Of a DNA stretch of 64,000 nt, positions 25,736 through 34,923 are shown piece by piece. The notes below the pieces were generated by a model. That model ran no database searches. It was given only the letters and a program-made list of their open reading frames with translations, and was not told the origin of the DNA. The stretch is taken from assembly GCA_041396045.1 (NCBI GenBank), contig JAWKZI010000014.1:1-64000 (forward strand), given 5' to 3'. Numbering within the stretch: the first letter of the stretch is position 1; every line of letters begins with the position of its first letter. The position numbers and the translations under genes were made by a program. The stretch comes from SHZI01 sp041396045. Lineage in GTDB: Bacteria > Pseudomonadota > Gammaproteobacteria > Steroidobacterales > GCA-2729495.

Positions 25736-26824
25736 TCAATAATGCGAATGATTGTCCACCAGACCATGCGCGCCGACGCCAAGTAATCGTACCGGTCGGG
25801 ACGAGGCTTGCGTGCGTCCCAGCAGCGCAACCGCCCGCCACACAATCTCTGCAGCGTCTGCGGTGGGCATCGCCCCGGTGTGGCTGCGCGTGACCGTTGA
25901 GAAGTCGGCAAACCGGACCTTGATGGCGACCGATTTGGCTGCGAGTACCTTCTGCTGCAGGGAGGCCGCCACACGCTCTGCAAGCTTTGAGAGTTCCATG
26001 GCAATGGTCGCGGGGTCACTGAGGTCAGATGGGTAGGTGCTCTCGGCCGATATCGATTTGCGCGGTCGATCCGGGTTGACGTCGCGAGGATCGTCACCGA
26101 TCGCCAGTCTTCTGAGCGTCTCTGACAGGCTGCCGACCGTCGCCGTGAGTTGTGCCGGGTCGACGGTGCGAATCTCGACGAGTCGTCGGATGCCAATCGA
26201 CCGTAGCTTTCTCGCGGTCACCGGACCTACGCCCCACAAGGCTTCCACGGGCAGTTGCTGCAGAAAGCGCTCGACGCGTTCGGGCGATACCACTGTCAGG
26301 CCGTCCGGTTTCTGCCACCCGGAGGCAATCTTGGCCAGGAATTTGTTTGGTGCCACACCTGCAGAAGCGGTTAGCGAGAGTTCTGACCGAATGCGCTGCT
26401 TCAACTCCTTCGCGATTTCGGTCGCCAGCGGCTGCCCCCAATGGTTCTCCGTGACGTCCAGATAAGCTTCGTCCAGGGAGAGCGGCTCGACCAGAGCGGT
26501 GGCCGACCGCAGGATTTCCATGACCTGGCGTGACGCCTCGCGATAGCGGCCAAAGTCAGGGCGTATAACCACCAGATCCGGACACTGTCGCAGGGCCCGT
26601 GCCGTTGGCATCGCCGAATGGATGCCGAACACGCGGGCCTCGTAGCTGGCTGCCGCAACCACGCCGCGGGACTCGGGTGGGCCGCCGACAGCGACGGGAC
26701 GACCGCGCAATGCCGGGTTATCACGCTGCTCCACGGACGCGTAGAACGCGTCCATGTCCAAATGGATGATCCGGCGCCCGGAATTGCAGGAGGCCGTTGC
26801 GCTCGCCGTGCTAACAGCCGTCAT
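25736..26824 (-). CDS. dinB: DNA polymerase IV (Y-family)
   Basis: Error-prone translesion polymerase. 362 residues. Metal ligands D23 and D25 in IIHLDMDAFYASVEQRDNP, the palm motif SLDEAYLDVTEN, VAPNKFLAKIASGWQKPDG and the helix-hairpin region WGVGPVTARKLRSIGI are present, then the little-finger domain. A C-terminal beta-clamp-binding motif is not obvious; the end reads VRLLGVGAHGLVD. No LexA box was recognised upstream. It follows a short membrane-protein gene and precedes the acylase on the same strand. Confidence 0.95.
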   Translation of the reverse strand: MTAVSTASATASCNSGRRIIHLDMDAFYASVEQRDNPALRGRPVAVGGPPESRGVVAAASYEARVFGIHSAMPTARALRQCPDLVVIRPDFGRYREASRQVMEILRSATALVEPLSLDEAYLDVTENHWGQPLATEIAKELKQRIRSELSLTASAGVAPNKFLAKIASGWQKPDGLTVVSPERVERFLQQLPVEALWGVGPVTARKLRSIGIRRLVEIRTVDPAQLTATVGSLSETLRRLAIGDDPRDVNPDRPRKSISAESTYPSDLSDPATIAMELSKLAERVAASLQQKVLAAKSVAIKVRFADFSTVTRSHTGAMPTADAAEIVWRAVALLGRTQASSRPVRLLGVGAHGLVDNHSHY

Positions 26825-26835
26825 GCCACCAGGGC

Positions 26836-27021
26836 CTATTCGAAGGTGACTGGTTCGTCGGTCGTTGGCGGTGCTGTCGTTTCCGTCGTTGGTTCCTGGA
26901 CCCAGTCTTCCGGCGCGGAACAGTTGCGCAATACGTAGGTGGCGAGGCCAAGAACCAGGATGCCGACCACCACGGCCAGCCAGTTCGGGCCCGATCGGCG
27001 CGGTCGTTCACTATCGGCCAT
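26836..27021 (-). CDS. Small single-pass membrane protein of unknown function
   Basis: 61 residues: a basic N-terminus (ERPRRSGPN), one membrane helix (WLAVVVGILVLGLATYVL), then an acidic Thr/Pro-rich tail (PTTETTAPPTTDEP). Positive-inside topology predicts a periplasmic tail. No family recognised. It lies 11 bases upstream of dinB on the same strand. The start ATG at 27021 precedes the charged N-terminus. Confidence 0.6.
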   Translation of the reverse strand: MADSERPRRSGPNWLAVVVGILVLGLATYVLRNCSAPEDWVQEPTTETTAPPTTDEPVTFE

Positions 27022-27232
27022 TGGTAATGCTGTCCGGGATCAAGTTGGGGAAATTTTGCGGCATCGGCCCAGCCTTTCAGCGGGAGGCACCTTTTTTACC
27101 ATAACAAAGCGGCTGCACGCCAAATCGCACGGAACGTCGAGGAAGTCTGGCTAAGCCAATGATTAGTGATTGGACTATCCCTGCAGAGCAGCGCTAAGCG
27201 ATTGTGCTCACGACTTTTTTTGCCACTTTATG

Positions 27233-27261
27233 TTGACGCTCCCCAGGCTGAAACCTATAGT
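27233..27261 (+). promoter_or_regulatory. Sigma-70 promoter of the mra/dcw cluster
   Basis: TTGACG at 27233-27238 and TATAGT at 27256-27261 with the optimal 17-base spacer. Expected start is about 27268, just in front of the MraZ boxes and about 45 bases before the mraZ ATG. This is the equivalent of the enteric Pmra promoter that drives the cluster. Confidence 0.8.
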
Positions 27262-27270
27262 GTCGCGAAG

Positions 27271-27295
27271 TGGAGCGTAGTGGGAGATCGTGGGC
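27271..27295 (+). promoter_or_regulatory. MraZ operator: three TGGGN-type boxes
   Basis: TGGAG at 27271, TGGGA at 27281 and TGGGC at 27291, each separated by five bases, so one box per helical turn. MraZ proteins are known to bind direct TGGGN repeats with this spacing and to repress their own operon. The boxes lie at or just after the inferred start point, suited to blocking initiation or clearance. The first box deviates at one base. Confidence 0.8.
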
Positions 27296-27313
27296 TGAAA
27301 GGCCCTCAAAACC

Positions 27314-27769
27314 ATGTTTCGGGGGGCAACCCAGATCACCCTGGACGCCAAGGGGCGTCTCGCCATTCCCGTTCGTTATCGGGAGCGGCTGGCGACCCGT
27401 TGCAACGGCCAGTTGATTTGCACGATCGACCAGGACCACTGCCTGCTCCTCTATCCGCTCCCGGACTGGGAAGAGATCGAACGCAAGTTGATGCGTCTGT
27501 CCAGTTTCAACCCGAGCACCCGCCGACTGCAGAGATTGATGGTGGGTTATGCCAGTGAACTGGATCTGGATGGTAGCGGTCGGGTGCTGATTCCGCGCGA
27601 ATTGCGGGATTTTGCCGGTCTGGAACGGGAAGTAATGCTGCTCGGACAAGGCAACAAGTTCGAGTTGTGGGCGGAACAGCGCTGGAACGAACGGCGTGAC
27701 AGCTGGTTGAACGGCGAGGGTGGCGACGGTCCGGGACTTCCGGCCGAGCTTGAATCTCTGACCCTTTAG
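27314..27769 (+). CDS. mraZ: Transcriptional regulator MraZ
   Basis: DNA-binding autorepressor of the dcw cluster. 151 residues with two AbrB-like halves: ITLDAKGRLAIPVRYRERL near the N-terminus and LDGSGRVLIPRELRDFAGL in the second half, each carrying the family DxxGR motif. First gene of the cluster, directly downstream of a sigma-70 promoter and three MraZ boxes. rsmH follows after 76 bases, the only non-overlapping junction before ftsA-ftsZ. Confidence 0.97.
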   Translation: MFRGATQITLDAKGRLAIPVRYRERLATRCNGQLICTIDQDHCLLLYPLPDWEEIERKLMRLSSFNPSTRRLQRLMVGYASELDLDGSGRVLIPRELRDFAGLEREVMLLGQGNKFELWAEQRWNERRDSWLNGEGGDGPGLPAELESLTL

Positions 27770-27845
27770 CAAGGTCCCGGATTCAGACGGACGACGCCAA
27801 GAATGTAAACAAACGCGTCCTCAATGAAAGACGCGGGGTGTTGGG

Positions 27846-28800
27846 GTGGTTCCACATGTACCTGTCCTCAAGGACGAGGTGCTGCAGTTTTTGGCCATTC
27901 GGCCCAACGGCGTCTACGTCGATGGGACTTTCGGTCGCGGCGGGCATTCGCAAGCCATTCTGGACCAATTGGGGCCCGACGGCCGGCTGGTGGCTTTCGA
28001 TCGCGACCCGGAGGCGGTGGCGGTCGGTCGCGAACTGGCGCTTCGGGATTCCCGCTTCCGCATTATCCATGGCGCTTTCTCCAATCTTGAGCAACTCGTT
28101 GGCGACGAAGGTCTGGTCGGTGGCGTGCACGGCGTTCTCCTCGACGTTGGCGTGTCGTCGCCGCAGCTTGAGGATCCCGCCCGCGGATTTGCCTTTGGGC
28201 TACGGGCCCGCTCGACATGCCATGGATCCCGGCAGCGGCATTTCCGCTGCCGCCGAATGGCTCAACGCGGCTTCTGAAGCCGAAATCGCCGGCGTGCTGT
28301 GGCGCTACGGTGAAGAGCGTGCGGCGCGGCGCATTGCCCGGGCAATTGTCGCCGAGCGCACCACTACACCGTTGGCAACCACCACGCAGCTGGCAGGGAT
28401 TATCGAAGCAGAGATCCGCGGGCAGCCTGGCCGGCATCCGGCAACACGCAGCTTTCAGGCGATTCGCATCCATATCAATCGTGAACTCGACGAACTGGAA
28501 GCTGGTCTCGCTGGTGCCCGCCGCGTGCTCGCTGTTGGCGGTCGCCTGTGTGTCATCAGCTTCCACTCGCTGGAGGATCGCGTCGTGAAACGGTTTCTGC
28601 GCAATCACTCCCGCATCGACCCGGCGTTGCGCGATCTGCCGGTGGTGCCTGAGAACCTCCTGCCAGACTTCAATCTGTTGACGCGCAAGGGCGTCCGGGC
28701 CGGTACTGCAGAGGTCGGCCGTAATCCGCGAGCACGCAGTGCAGTGCTGCGGGCAGCAGAAAAAGCAGTCGAGAAGTCAGCTGTGGAAGTGGACCGATGA
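27846..28800 (+). CDS. rsmH: 16S rRNA (cytosine-1402-N4)-methyltransferase RsmH, frameshifted as sequenced
   Basis: SAM-dependent methylation of C1402, the same nucleotide modified by RsmI. Starts with GTG at 27846 (VPHVPVLKDEVLQFLAI), then the SAM-binding loop DGTFGRGGHSQAIL and DVGVSSPQLEDPARGF. The frame breaks around 28195-28235, where the conserved RADGPLDMRMD segment should be. After that the second frame runs cleanly: SAAAEWLNAASEAEIAGVLW, FQAIRIHINRELDEL, VISFHSLEDRVVKRFL. Full length is normal, about 317 residues. The stop overlaps ftsL by four bases. Confidence 0.92.
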
Positions 28801-29075
28801 CCCCGGCGCAGCGTTCCCGACTGGTGCTTGCCGGCCTGGCGGCTGCCGTGATGGTGTCAGCCATGGCCAGCGTCTATGCCAAGTTCAAGGCACGCAAGCT
28901 GTTTGTTGAGTTGCAGACGCTGGTCACGGAGCGCGACCGGCTGGAGATGGACTGGGGACGGCTGCAGATCGAGCAGAGCACCCAGGGAAACCACGCCCGG
29001 GTCGAGCGTCTGGCACGTGACCAACTGGCGATGCACACGCCGACCCGACAGGACATGGAGCTGGTGTCGCCATGA
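28797..29075 (+). CDS. ftsL: Cell division protein FtsL
   Basis: Bitopic divisome protein that pairs with FtsB to link early and late division proteins and to activate FtsWI. 92 residues: short cytoplasmic N-terminus, membrane helix (LVLAGLAAAVMVSAMASVYA), then a periplasmic leucine-zipper-like helix (VELQTLVTERDRLEMDWGRL) and the terminal HARVERLARDQLAMHTP motif of the family. ATGA overlaps join it to rsmH upstream and ftsI downstream. Confidence 0.94.
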   Translation: MTPAQRSRLVLAGLAAAVMVSAMASVYAKFKARKLFVELQTLVTERDRLEMDWGRLQIEQSTQGNHARVERLARDQLAMHTPTRQDMELVSP

Positions 29076-30837
29076 GCGCAGCCGGCCGCACATCCAAAGC
29101 AGCTCGTAACGGCTCCCTGGCGTCCCGCAATGGCCCCATGGGCCAGACCTTCGTCTGGCGGCTCTGGACGGTGGGCATCATCCTGCTGCTGGCCGGGGTT
29201 GCGCTGACCGCTCGCGCCGTACACCTGCAGGTTTTCAATACGGAATTCCTGAATCAGCAAGCGGCAGCCCGTCATTTCCGCGTGGAGACCCTGTCAGCCA
29301 CGCGTGGCGTCATCACCGACCGCAACGGTGAGCCACTCGCTGTCAGCACGCCGGTAGACAGCGTCTGGGTGAACCCGCCACAGCTTCTGGAAGACCAGGA
29401 CCGTATCCGGCAGCTCGCCAAGGCGCTGAAGATCAACAGTGACGACCTGACAGCGAGCCTGACCCGCAAGGTCGACAAGGAGTTCTACTACGTCAGGCGC
29501 CACATGAACCCCAGCGATGCCGCCGCGATTGATGCGCTGAAGCTGCCTGGCGTCCATCTGCTGCGCGAGTATCGTCGCTACTATCCGGCGGGCGAAGTCA
29601 CCGGTCATCTGCTCGGCTTCACCAACATTGACGACAAGGGTCAGGAAGGCCTGGAGCTGGCCTTCGACAACTGGCTGCATGGGGTACCCGGCAAGAAGAA
29701 GGTTCTGCGCGACCGCCTGGGTCGCGTGATCGAGGATGTGGAGAACATCCAGTCGCCACAACCTGGTCGCGACCTCACGACCTCGATTGACCTGCGTATT
29801 CAGTATCTGGCTTACCGCGAACTGAAGGCGATGGTGCAAAAGCAGGGTGCGGCATCCGGATCCGTCGTCGTTCTGGATATCGCAACCGGCGAAGTGCTGG
29901 CCGACGTCAATCAGCCAACGTTCAACCCCAATGATCGCAGCCAGATCAAGCCGGCGATGTACCGCAACCGGGCGATCACCGACATTCTGGAGCCGGGATC
30001 CACCTTCAAGCCGCTGATCATTGCGACGGCACTCGAGAGTGGCGAATTCAATGTGCGCAGTCAGGTCGATACGCGGCCCGGCTTCATGCGGGTTGGATCC
30101 AAGCTCATCGAAGACGAACACAACTATGGTGTGATCGACCTGGCCACGATTCTCGCCAAGTCGAGCAACGTCGGGGCCGTCCACGTGTCAATGCAGCTCG
30201 ACAAGAAGCTGCTGTGGGACACCCTCAACCGCTTCGGTGCCGGTCGTCTTACTGCCAGCGGCTTCCCGGTGAATCGGCCGGCATGCTGCCGCCCTGGCAA
30301 AGCTGGCGGCCCATACGCCAGGCGACGATGGCCTATGGCTATGGCCTGTCGATGACGCCCCTGCAACTCGCCCAGGCATACGCTGTACTTGGTGGTGAGG
30401 GCCTGCATCGGCCTGTGTCGCTGGTGCGGCTGGATCGGCCACCGATTGCGCGTCGGGTTATCAGTCCCGATACCGCGCGCAGCGTCGTCGCCATGCTTGA
30501 ACATGTCGTCAGTGAGGAAGGCACCGGGATCCGGGCCGCAGTGACGGGTTATCGCATTGCCGGCAAAACCGGAACGGCCCGCAAGGTCGGTGCCGGGGGC
30601 TACACGCGGGACCTGCACACAGCGGTGTTCGCCGGCCTTGCGCCAGCAACAGCGCCACGCCTGGCTATCGTGGTAGTCATCGACGAGCCGCGCGGCAATC
30701 TCTATTACGGTGGCGAACTTGCCGCGCCGGTTTTCTCGTCCGTTGCCGCGGGCGCGCTGCGCCTGTTGGCGGTTCCGCCCGACGCCATTGACCAGTTCAC
30801 TCCGCCGCCGACCCGGCTCGCCTCCAGCGCGCCATGA
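29072..30837 (+). CDS. ftsI: Peptidoglycan D,D-transpeptidase FtsI (PBP3), single frameshift
   Basis: Septal transpeptidase working with FtsW. One membrane anchor (LWTVGIILLLAGVALTARAV), pedestal domain beginning ATRGVITDRNGEPLAVSTPV, then the transpeptidase domain: active-site SxxK as STFK near residue 309 in EPGSTFKPLI, SxN as SSN in LAKSSNVGAV, and KTGT in AGKTGTARKV. One break at about 30270, where cccggtgaatc should read cccgggtgaatc, giving GFPGESAGMLPPW. This is a homopolymer-type single-base loss. About 588 residues when restored. Confidence 0.94.
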
Positions 30838-32405
30838 TTCACGCGAGCGAACGAAACGACATGGATCTGCGTACGCTCTTCAGGGAACTACCCGCCAGGG
30901 TAGTCGTTGCCGATGGTTCACCGGCCGCTGATGGAAGTGGCAAGCTGCCGGCACGCGAGATCGTGGATATCACCATCGACAGCCGCAACGTGGTGACGGA
31001 CGGCTTGTTCCTCGCTTGCCAGGGTGCTCGTCAGCACGGCCTGAATTTTGTTTCGGATGCGTTGCGGGCTGGCGTCGGGGCTATCGCCTGGGAGGCAGAC
31101 GGCGTGTCTGCACCCGCCTTGCCAGACACCGTCACAGGTGTGGCAGTGCCGGAGCTGAAAGCCCGGCTCGGCGAACTGGCAAACCGGTTTTTTGCCCGGC
31201 CCTCCGAGGCGCTGGCGCTGGTGGGCATCACCGGAACCAATGGCAAGACGACAACTGCCTGGCTGGTTGCCGAGGCCATCGGGCACCTCGGTAGCCGTGC
31301 CGGTTATCTGGGTACGCTGGGTTACGGCTTTAGCGATCAGCTTCAGTCTGCCGCACTCACCACACCTGACTGCATCAGCTTTCACCGGCAGTTGCGCGCC
31401 ATCGTGGATGGTGGTGGTCGGCATGCCATTGCCGAGGTGTCATCCCACGCGCTCAGCCAGGACCGCGTTGCCGGGGCCCGTTTCTCCACGGTGGCCTTCA
31501 CGAATCTGAGTCGCGATCACCTGGACTATTACGCCGACCTGGACAGCTATGGCGCGGCGAAAGCGCGCTTGTTCAGGCTCGGTGCCGGCCATGCCGTGAT
31601 CAACCTGGATGATGAGTTCGGCCGCAAGCTGGCTGCTGAACTGGTTGCTGGCGCCAAAGATACGGATACAAAGTTCATCGGAGTGTCCTTGCGCAATGTT
31701 GCCGGCGCGACTCTGCAGGGCAGTCTGCAGTCCCTGTCGCCCGAAGGCATCGTTGTGGAATTGAACTACGGCGGGAATTCCGCGGTGCTGCACAGCGCAC
31801 TCTGGGGTCGGATCAATGCGGAGAATTTGCTGCTGGCGGCAGGGATTCTGCTGGCGGAAGGCTGGTCACTGGTTGAGGCAGCCGGTGCATTGAGTGACTG
31901 CACAGCACCCCCGGGACGGTTGCAGCGGGTCGCCGGTGCGGACGACCAACCCGTCGTACTCGTCGATTTTGCGCACACGCCGGACGCCCTGCGCAAGGTA
32001 CTGGCCGCGGTGCGTGAACACTGCACGGGCGACATCTGGTGCGTGTTTGGCTGTGGTGGCGATCGCGACCCGGGCAAGCGCGCGCTGATGGGAGCTGCAG
32101 CGATCGAGGGCGCAGCGCATGTCATCGTCACCGACGACAACCCGCGCCAGGAAGATCCACAACAGATCATTGCGGACATCCTGGCCGGCATCGCCAACGT
32201 CAATCGCGTCCAGGTCGTGCCGGATCGGGCCGCCGCCATCCAGCGAGCCATTCACCTGGCCCGTGCCGGAGATGCTGTCCTCATTGCCGGCAAGGGGCAT
32301 GAGCAGGTGCAGATCACGCGTGAGGGTCGCCGTCCATTTTCTGACACAGAGGTTGCCAGCGAGGCGCTGGCATCTGCCCGCAATCGTACGGGCAGGGATA
32401 CATGA
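30834..32405 (+). CDS. murE: UDP-MurNAc-tripeptide synthetase MurE (meso-diaminopimelate type)
   Basis: Adds the third stem residue to UDP-MurNAc-L-Ala-D-Glu. 523 residues. ATP loop GITGTNGKTTTAWL near residue 132, carbamylated-lysine region DSYGAAKARLF, and the amino-acid selector DNPR in TDDNPRQEDPQQI near residue 434, which specifies meso-diaminopimelate. So the wall is of the usual Gram-negative type. ATG at 30834 overlaps the ftsI stop; a later ATG at 30861 starts MDLRTLFRELP and may be the real one. Confidence 0.96.
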   Translation: MIHASERNDMDLRTLFRELPARVVVADGSPAADGSGKLPAREIVDITIDSRNVVTDGLFLACQGARQHGLNFVSDALRAGVGAIAWEADGVSAPALPDTVTGVAVPELKARLGELANRFFARPSEALALVGITGTNGKTTTAWLVAEAIGHLGSRAGYLGTLGYGFSDQLQSAALTTPDCISFHRQLRAIVDGGGRHAIAEVSSHALSQDRVAGARFSTVAFTNLSRDHLDYYADLDSYGAAKARLFRLGAGHAVINLDDEFGRKLAAELVAGAKDTDTKFIGVSLRNVAGATLQGSLQSLSPEGIVVELNYGGNSAVLHSALWGRINAENLLLAAGILLAEGWSLVEAAGALSDCTAPPGRLQRVAGADDQPVVLVDFAHTPDALRKVLAAVREHCTGDIWCVFGCGGDRDPGKRALMGAAAIEGAAHVIVTDDNPRQEDPQQIIADILAGIANVNRVQVVPDRAAAIQRAIHLARAGDAVLIAGKGHEQVQITREGRRPFSDTEVASEALASARNRTGRDT

Positions 32406-33841
32406 CCATGGCGACACTGGCATGGGTGGCCAACACCGCCGGAGGCACGCTCGCCGGCGCCGACGTCGGCTTTGATTCGATCAGTACCGACACGCGCAGC
32501 ATTGAGCCCGGTCAGCTGTTTGTCGCACTGCGCGGCAAACAACACGATGCGACAGCGTTTGTCACCGAAGCGGCCAGTCGTGGCGCAGTTGCTGCCATCG
32601 TCGAGCATCTGCAGGACCTGCCGCTGCCGCAAGTGGTCGTGCCCGATGCCGGCGATGCTCTGCGGACCGTTGCCACGGCGTGGCGCCAGCGTTTTGTCAT
32701 TCCGGTCCTCGGTGTCACCGGCAGCAACGGCAAGACAACGCTGAAGGAGATGATGGCAGCGATCCTGCGCGCTGATTGTGCCGGTACGGTGCAACACGAT
32801 GTTGCCGGTCCTGCAGGCGATCTTGCGGATGTCGACGATGGCGATGTTCTGGCGACCTGGGGCAATCTCAACAATCACATCGGCGTGCCGATCACATTGC
32901 TCTGGCTGCGGGACAGGCACCGGGCAGCCGTCATTGAAATGGGCGCCAGTGCTCCCGGCGAGATTGCATTGCTGACGCGGATCGCCAGGCCGACTGTTGG
33001 CGTGATCACCAATGTGGGACCTGCCCATCTGGCTGGTTTTGGCGGCACGCTGGAGCACGTCGCCGCTGCGAAAGGCGAGCTCTTTGCAGAGCTGCCGGCC
33101 GGCGCCACGGCGGTCATCAATCGCGACGATGCGTTTCACGACTACTGGCGAAAATTGCGCACGGATATTGCCTATCGCAGCTTCGGGCTGGCAGCGTCGG
33201 CAGATTTTCGCGCTGTCGACATCCGTACCGTCAATGGTGACCGAACGGAGTTCCGCCTGCTGACACCGGACGGCGAAGTTGAAATCCAGCTTGGCATGGC
33301 GGGTCGTCACAATGTCCAGAATGCGCTGGCTGCCGCCGCCGCAACTACAGGTGCCGGCGCGTCGCTGGCCGCCGTGCGCGATGGCCTGGCTGCCATGGAG
33401 AATGTCAAAGGCAGGCTGCGTTCGGAAATCGGGCCGGCCAATTGCACGATCTATGACGACAGCTACAACGCCAATCCGGGTTCCGTCAGCGCAGCGATCC
33501 GCTTTCTGGCGAGCCAGGCGGGACAGCGCTGGTTTGTACTGGGCGATATGGCGGAGCTTGGGCCCGATGAAATCGCCTTGCATCGGGAGATGGGCGCGCT
33601 CGCAGCCAGCAGCGGCCTGGACCGCTTCTATGCAGTAGGGCCTCTGGCACGGCATGCCGCCGAGGCATTTGGCCCGACAGCTCATTGGGCTGCCGACGTG
33701 CAGTCGTTGGCAGATGCCATTCGTCCGGAACTGGCTGCCGACGTTCGTCTTCTGGTCAAGGGTTCCCGCAGTGCGGGGCTGGAGCGGCTGGTGAAGACCT
33801 TGACTGGCGAAGATATGGCCAGCACGGGGAGTCAGCACTGA
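32402..33841 (+). CDS. murF: UDP-MurNAc-tripeptide-D-Ala-D-Ala ligase MurF
   Basis: Adds D-Ala-D-Ala to complete the pentapeptide. 479 residues. N-terminal substrate domain (FDSISTDTRSIEPGQLFVAL), ATP loop VTGSNGKTTLKEMMAAIL, VIEMGASAPGEIALLTRI, NDDSYNANP-type segment (IYDDSYNANPGSVSAAI) and a C-terminal Rossmann domain with LGDMAELG and VKGSRSAGLERLV. It overlaps murE by four bases and its stop shares a base with the mraY start. Confidence 0.96.
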   Translation: MTMATLAWVANTAGGTLAGADVGFDSISTDTRSIEPGQLFVALRGKQHDATAFVTEAASRGAVAAIVEHLQDLPLPQVVVPDAGDALRTVATAWRQRFVIPVLGVTGSNGKTTLKEMMAAILRADCAGTVQHDVAGPAGDLADVDDGDVLATWGNLNNHIGVPITLLWLRDRHRAAVIEMGASAPGEIALLTRIARPTVGVITNVGPAHLAGFGGTLEHVAAAKGELFAELPAGATAVINRDDAFHDYWRKLRTDIAYRSFGLAASADFRAVDIRTVNGDRTEFRLLTPDGEVEIQLGMAGRHNVQNALAAAAATTGAGASLAAVRDGLAAMENVKGRLRSEIGPANCTIYDDSYNANPGSVSAAIRFLASQAGQRWFVLGDMAELGPDEIALHREMGALAASSGLDRFYAVGPLARHAAEAFGPTAHWAADVQSLADAIRPELAADVRLLVKGSRSAGLERLVKTLTGEDMASTGSQH

Positions 33842-34923
33842 TGCTCCTTCTGCTCGCTGAAGCACTGACGCCAGTGGTCACCGGATTCAACGTCTTCACC
33901 TACCTGACGCTGCGAGCCATTCTCGGTGCATTAACGGCCCTTGCCAAGGCGCTGTTGCTGGGGCCCGCGCTGATTCGCCGGCTGACGACTCGCCAGATCG
34001 GCCAAACGGTGCGGGATGACGGTCCGCAGAGTCACCTGCAGAAGGCCGGCACGCCAACCATGGGCGGCACGCTGATCCTGCTGGCGATCCTGGTCAGCAC
34101 CTTGCTCTGGGCCGACCTGCGCAGCCTGTACGTCTGGCTCGTGATCGGCGTCACCGTGGCCTTCGGGCTGCTGGGCTTTGCAGATGACTACCGCAAACTG
34201 GTGTTGCGGGATCCGAAGGGGCTGACAGCCCGCGAAAAACTCTTCTGGCAGTCGCTGGTCGCCATCGTCGTCGGCGTGATTCTTTACTGGCATGCCGACT
34301 CGCCGCACTCCACCTCATTGCTGGTGCCATACCTCAAGAACACCATGATTCCACTGGGCTGGCTTTTCGTGCCCTTCGTCTACCTGGTGATTGTCGGAAC
34401 CAGCAACGCGGTGAATCTTACCGACGGTCTGGATGGTCTTGCCATCATGCCGACGGTGCTCGTGGGCGGGGCTCTGGGGTTGTTTGCCTGGGTCGCCGGC
34501 AATTCGATTTTCTCGAGCTACCTGGGTATTCCCTACGTGGCCGGCGCCGGTGAGTTGCTGGTCTTCTGCTCCGCGATGGCGGGTGCCGGGCTCGGGTTCC
34601 TGTGGTTCAACACTTATCCGGCGCAGGTCTTCATGGGAGACATTGGCGCGCTGTCGCTGGGCGGCGCGCTGGGCACCGTTGCGGTCATCGTGCGCCAGGA
34701 ACTTGTGCTGCTGATCATGGGCGGCATTTTTGTTGCTGAAACAGTTTCCGTCATGATGCAGGTGGCATCTTTCAAGATGACCGGCCGGCGCATCTTCCGC
34801 ATGGCGCCGCTGCATCATCACTTCGAACTCAAGGGTTGGGCTGAGCCCAAGGTCATTGTGCGGTTCTGGATCGTCACCGTGATCCTCGTTCTTGTTGGCC
34901 TGTCGAGCCTGAAGATCCGATGA
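33841..34923 (+). CDS. mraY: Phospho-MurNAc-pentapeptide translocase MraY
   Basis: Transfers phospho-MurNAc-pentapeptide to undecaprenyl phosphate, making lipid I. 360 residues, exactly the enteric length, with ten membrane helices predicted. Conserved motifs are GPQSHLQKAGTPTMGG, FADDYRKL (catalytic Asp pair), NAVNLTDGLDGLA, FMGDIGALSLGGALG and the histidine cluster APLHHHFELKGWAE. Start ATG at 33841 is fixed by the one-base overlap with the murF stop. Confidence 0.98.
   Translation: MLLLLAEALTPVVTGFNVFTYLTLRAILGALTALAKALLLGPALIRRLTTRQIGQTVRDDGPQSHLQKAGTPTMGGTLILLAILVSTLLWADLRSLYVWLVIGVTVAFGLLGFADDYRKLVLRDPKGLTAREKLFWQSLVAIVVGVILYWHADSPHSTSLLVPYLKNTMIPLGWLFVPFVYLVIVGTSNAVNLTDGLDGLAIMPTVLVGGALGLFAWVAGNSIFSSYLGIPYVAGAGELLVFCSAMAGAGLGFLWFNTYPAQVFMGDIGALSLGGALGTVAVIVRQELVLLIMGGIFVAETVSVMMQVASFKMTGRRIFRMAPLHHHFELKGWAEPKVIVRFWIVTVILVLVGLSSLKIR

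Larger units (their letters stand above)
27022..27313 (+). other. Intergenic region upstream of mraZ
   Basis: 292 bases between the small membrane protein and mraZ. The proximal half holds the mraZ promoter and MraZ boxes, listed separately. The distal part (27022-27230) shows no gene or clear element apart from being relatively AT-rich around 27090-27230. Confidence 0.5.

Noticed and set aside
32252..33865. 537-codon minus-strand ORF opposite murE/murF
   Set aside because: Antisense shadow with no recognisable domain. The plus strand is unambiguously murE and murF.
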